The notes beneath the pieces are model-generated. The model did not search any database. It was not told where the DNA came from and saw only the letters and a list, made by a program, of their open reading frames with translations. Below are positions 62,970 to 64,000 of a stretch of DNA of 64,000 nucleotides, piece after piece; the first letter of the stretch is position 1; the number at the start of each line of letters is the position of its first letter. Source of the stretch: CAYYMH01 sp964472785 (lineage in GTDB: Bacteria > Zhuqueibacterota > Zhuqueibacteria > Thermofontimicrobiales > Thermofontimicrobiaceae); NCBI GenBank assembly GCA_964472785.1, contig CAYYMH010000012.1, forward strand, positions 43,975-107,974, written 5' to 3'. A program made the translations under genes and the position numbers.

Positions 62970-63812
62970 ATGAATAATTTGATAAAAGTAATACTCTTTT
63001 CTTTGATTTTCAGCATGATGGCAAATTGTCAGCAAGAATCGACAACAAAGCCTGATTCGGTAATCGAAGTCCCCGATGGCTGGCGGCTTGTTTGGCAGGA
63101 TGAATTTGAGAGAACAGAGATCGATTCCACTAAATGGGAGCATGAAGTGAATGCGTGGGGCGGCGGAAACAATGAACTCCAATATTATACAGACCGAGCG
63201 GTCAACTCCTTTATTGAAGATGGCTCTTTGGTCATTCAAGCGCTTCGCGAAACTTATACTGGTCCTGGGGGAACACGAAATTACACATCTGCTCGCCTGC
63301 GTACGAAAAAAAAGGGTGACTGGAAATATGGAAGATTTGATATAAGAGCCAAGCTGCCTTTTGGGCAAGGGTTATGGCCTGCGATCTGGATGCTGCCGAC
63401 CGATGCGGTGTACGGTGGCTGGGCTGCCAGCGGGGAAATTGATATTATGGAGCTACTGGGACAGGAACCGAACAAAGTTTACGGCACCTTGCATTATGGT
63501 GGCTCCTATCCTGATAACGTTCATACCGGTGCTTCTTATACTTTATCAGAAGGTACTTTTGCCGATGATTTTCATCTGTTCACTCTGGAGTGGGACACGA
63601 CTTCATTCCGCTGGTACGTGGATGATATTTTTTATCAGGAACAAACGGAATGGTACAGTACAAACGGGGAATATCCGGCACCATTTGACCAGTTTTTTCA
63701 TTTGCTGCTGAATGTGGCTGTGGGCGGCAACTGGCCCGGAAATCCCGATGAAACAACACTGTTTCCGCAACGGATGACTGTTGATTATGTGCGGGTTTAT
63801 AAGAAGAAATAA
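62970..63812 (+). CDS. GH16 laminarinase-type beta-1,3-glucanase lipoprotein
   Basis: 280 residues with a lipoprotein signal (lipobox MANC, Cys at about 20). This copy has normal GH16 order: 'WRLVWQDEFERTEIDSTKWE' at the N-terminus, 'WGGGNNELQYYTDRAVN', 'YTSARLRTKKKGDWKYGRF', the ExDxxE catalytic motif GEIDIMELLG (Glu156, Asp158, Glu161), 'PFDQFFHLLLNVAVGGNWPG' and 'MTVDYVRVYKKK' at the end. The beta-bulge ExDxxE form is that of laminarinases (GH16_3), cutting beta-1,3-glucan. Excellent ribosome binding site (CCGGAGG). Contrast with the permuted lichenase-like GH16 at 50815. Confidence 0.93.
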   Translation: MNNLIKVILFSLIFSMMANCQQESTTKPDSVIEVPDGWRLVWQDEFERTEIDSTKWEHEVNAWGGGNNELQYYTDRAVNSFIEDGSLVIQALRETYTGPGGTRNYTSARLRTKKKGDWKYGRFDIRAKLPFGQGLWPAIWMLPTDAVYGGWAASGEIDIMELLGQEPNKVYGTLHYGGSYPDNVHTGASYTLSEGTFADDFHLFTLEWDTTSFRWYVDDIFYQEQTEWYSTNGEYPAPFDQFFHLLLNVAVGGNWPGNPDETTLFPQRMTVDYVRVYKKK

Positions 63813-63951
63813 TACTTCCAATGTGAATGACCCGTCGAAAATTTCAGATTCAAGTAAATGGATTTTTGAAATAGTTGAGAAGATGCATCTTTGCATCGCA
63901 TAACCGTTTGTTTAAAATTCTAACTTACTGTAACTAATCATAGTTATATAT

Positions 63952-63982
63952 AGTCCCTCAAAGGGACTCATACTGCTTTTTT
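63952..63982 (+). terminator. Possible terminator hairpin near window end
   Basis: Stem AGTCCCT / AGGGACT with a three-base loop, followed eight bases later by TTTTTTT. Stem-to-U-tract distance is longer than ideal. It lies 140 bases after the GH16 stop. Confidence 0.35.
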
Positions 63983-64000
63983 TACGAATATTACTATAAA

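Noticed and set aside
62742..63368. 208-codon open frame on the minus strand
   Set aside because: Antisense to the GH5 and GH16 lipoprotein genes, whose catalytic motifs are intact; a shadow frame.
1..64000. CRISPR array, tRNA, rRNA or insertion sequence with transposase
   Set aside because: No regularly spaced direct repeats, no tRNA-like cloverleaf words and no transposase frame were seen; only non-coding inverted-repeat elements.

Overview
This window reads as one genomic segment of an uncultured, Gram-negative bacterium of the FCB superphylum. It is AT-rich and dense with lipoproteins (lipobox signal peptides). Six large secreted proteins end in a type IX secretion (T9SS) sorting domain with motifs such as YPNPFN. 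It also carries PorU-like C25 peptidases, PorV-like barrels, a PorD-like protein, a TonB-dependent receptor without a SusD partner, and a short RpoD lacking region 1.1. Most genes have clear Shine-Dalgarno sequences, which argues against a typical Bacteroidota member. A KSB1/Calditrichota/Marinimicrobia-like lineage fits best, but the phylum is inferred, not proven. No tRNA, rRNA or CRISPR array was seen.

Left part (1-26700), mainly housekeeping and envelope: a truncated PorV/PorQ-type barrel, a PorD-like protein, an Ig-domain lipoprotein, an orphan solute-binding protein next to a sensor kinase that contains an 11-G tract, rpsU, rpoD, an RseC-like protein overlapping the first of two tandem PorU-like proteases, lon, two small proteins, class I fumarase, a HAD phosphatase, a CDF transporter and a TPR protein.

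Middle and right part (27279-63812) looks like a beta-glucan sensing and degradation locus. A family-1-type sugar-binding protein without permeases sits in an operon with a histidine kinase and a sigma-54 activator. Sigma-54-like promoters, each with an upstream TGATAAT/ATTATCA repeat, precede the GH30-MFS-GH3 cluster and the SSS symporter gene. The enzymes are GH30, GH3, GH17, two GH5, a GH16 laminarinase and a GH16 that is naturally circularly permuted like the Fibrobacter lichenase. A large cytoplasmic protein resembles beta-1,3-oligoglucan phosphorylases. Further genes encode an MFS (GPH) and an SSS transporter, two aldo/keto reductases, a secreted glycan-binding protein, and a TonB receptor / giant secreted protein / PorV-like barrel trio. 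In the inferred scheme, T9SS-exported and surface enzymes cut beta-1,3/1,4(/1,6)-glucans, the TonB receptor imports oligosaccharides, periplasmic lipoproteins trim them, MFS/SSS carriers move them across the inner membrane, and the phosphorylase yields glucose-1-phosphate.

Intergenic regions hold several inverted-repeat elements, including two copies of a MITE-like hairpin (near 26.9 kb and 37.0 kb), a solo end of the same element at 46285, and a perfect 28-bp palindrome.
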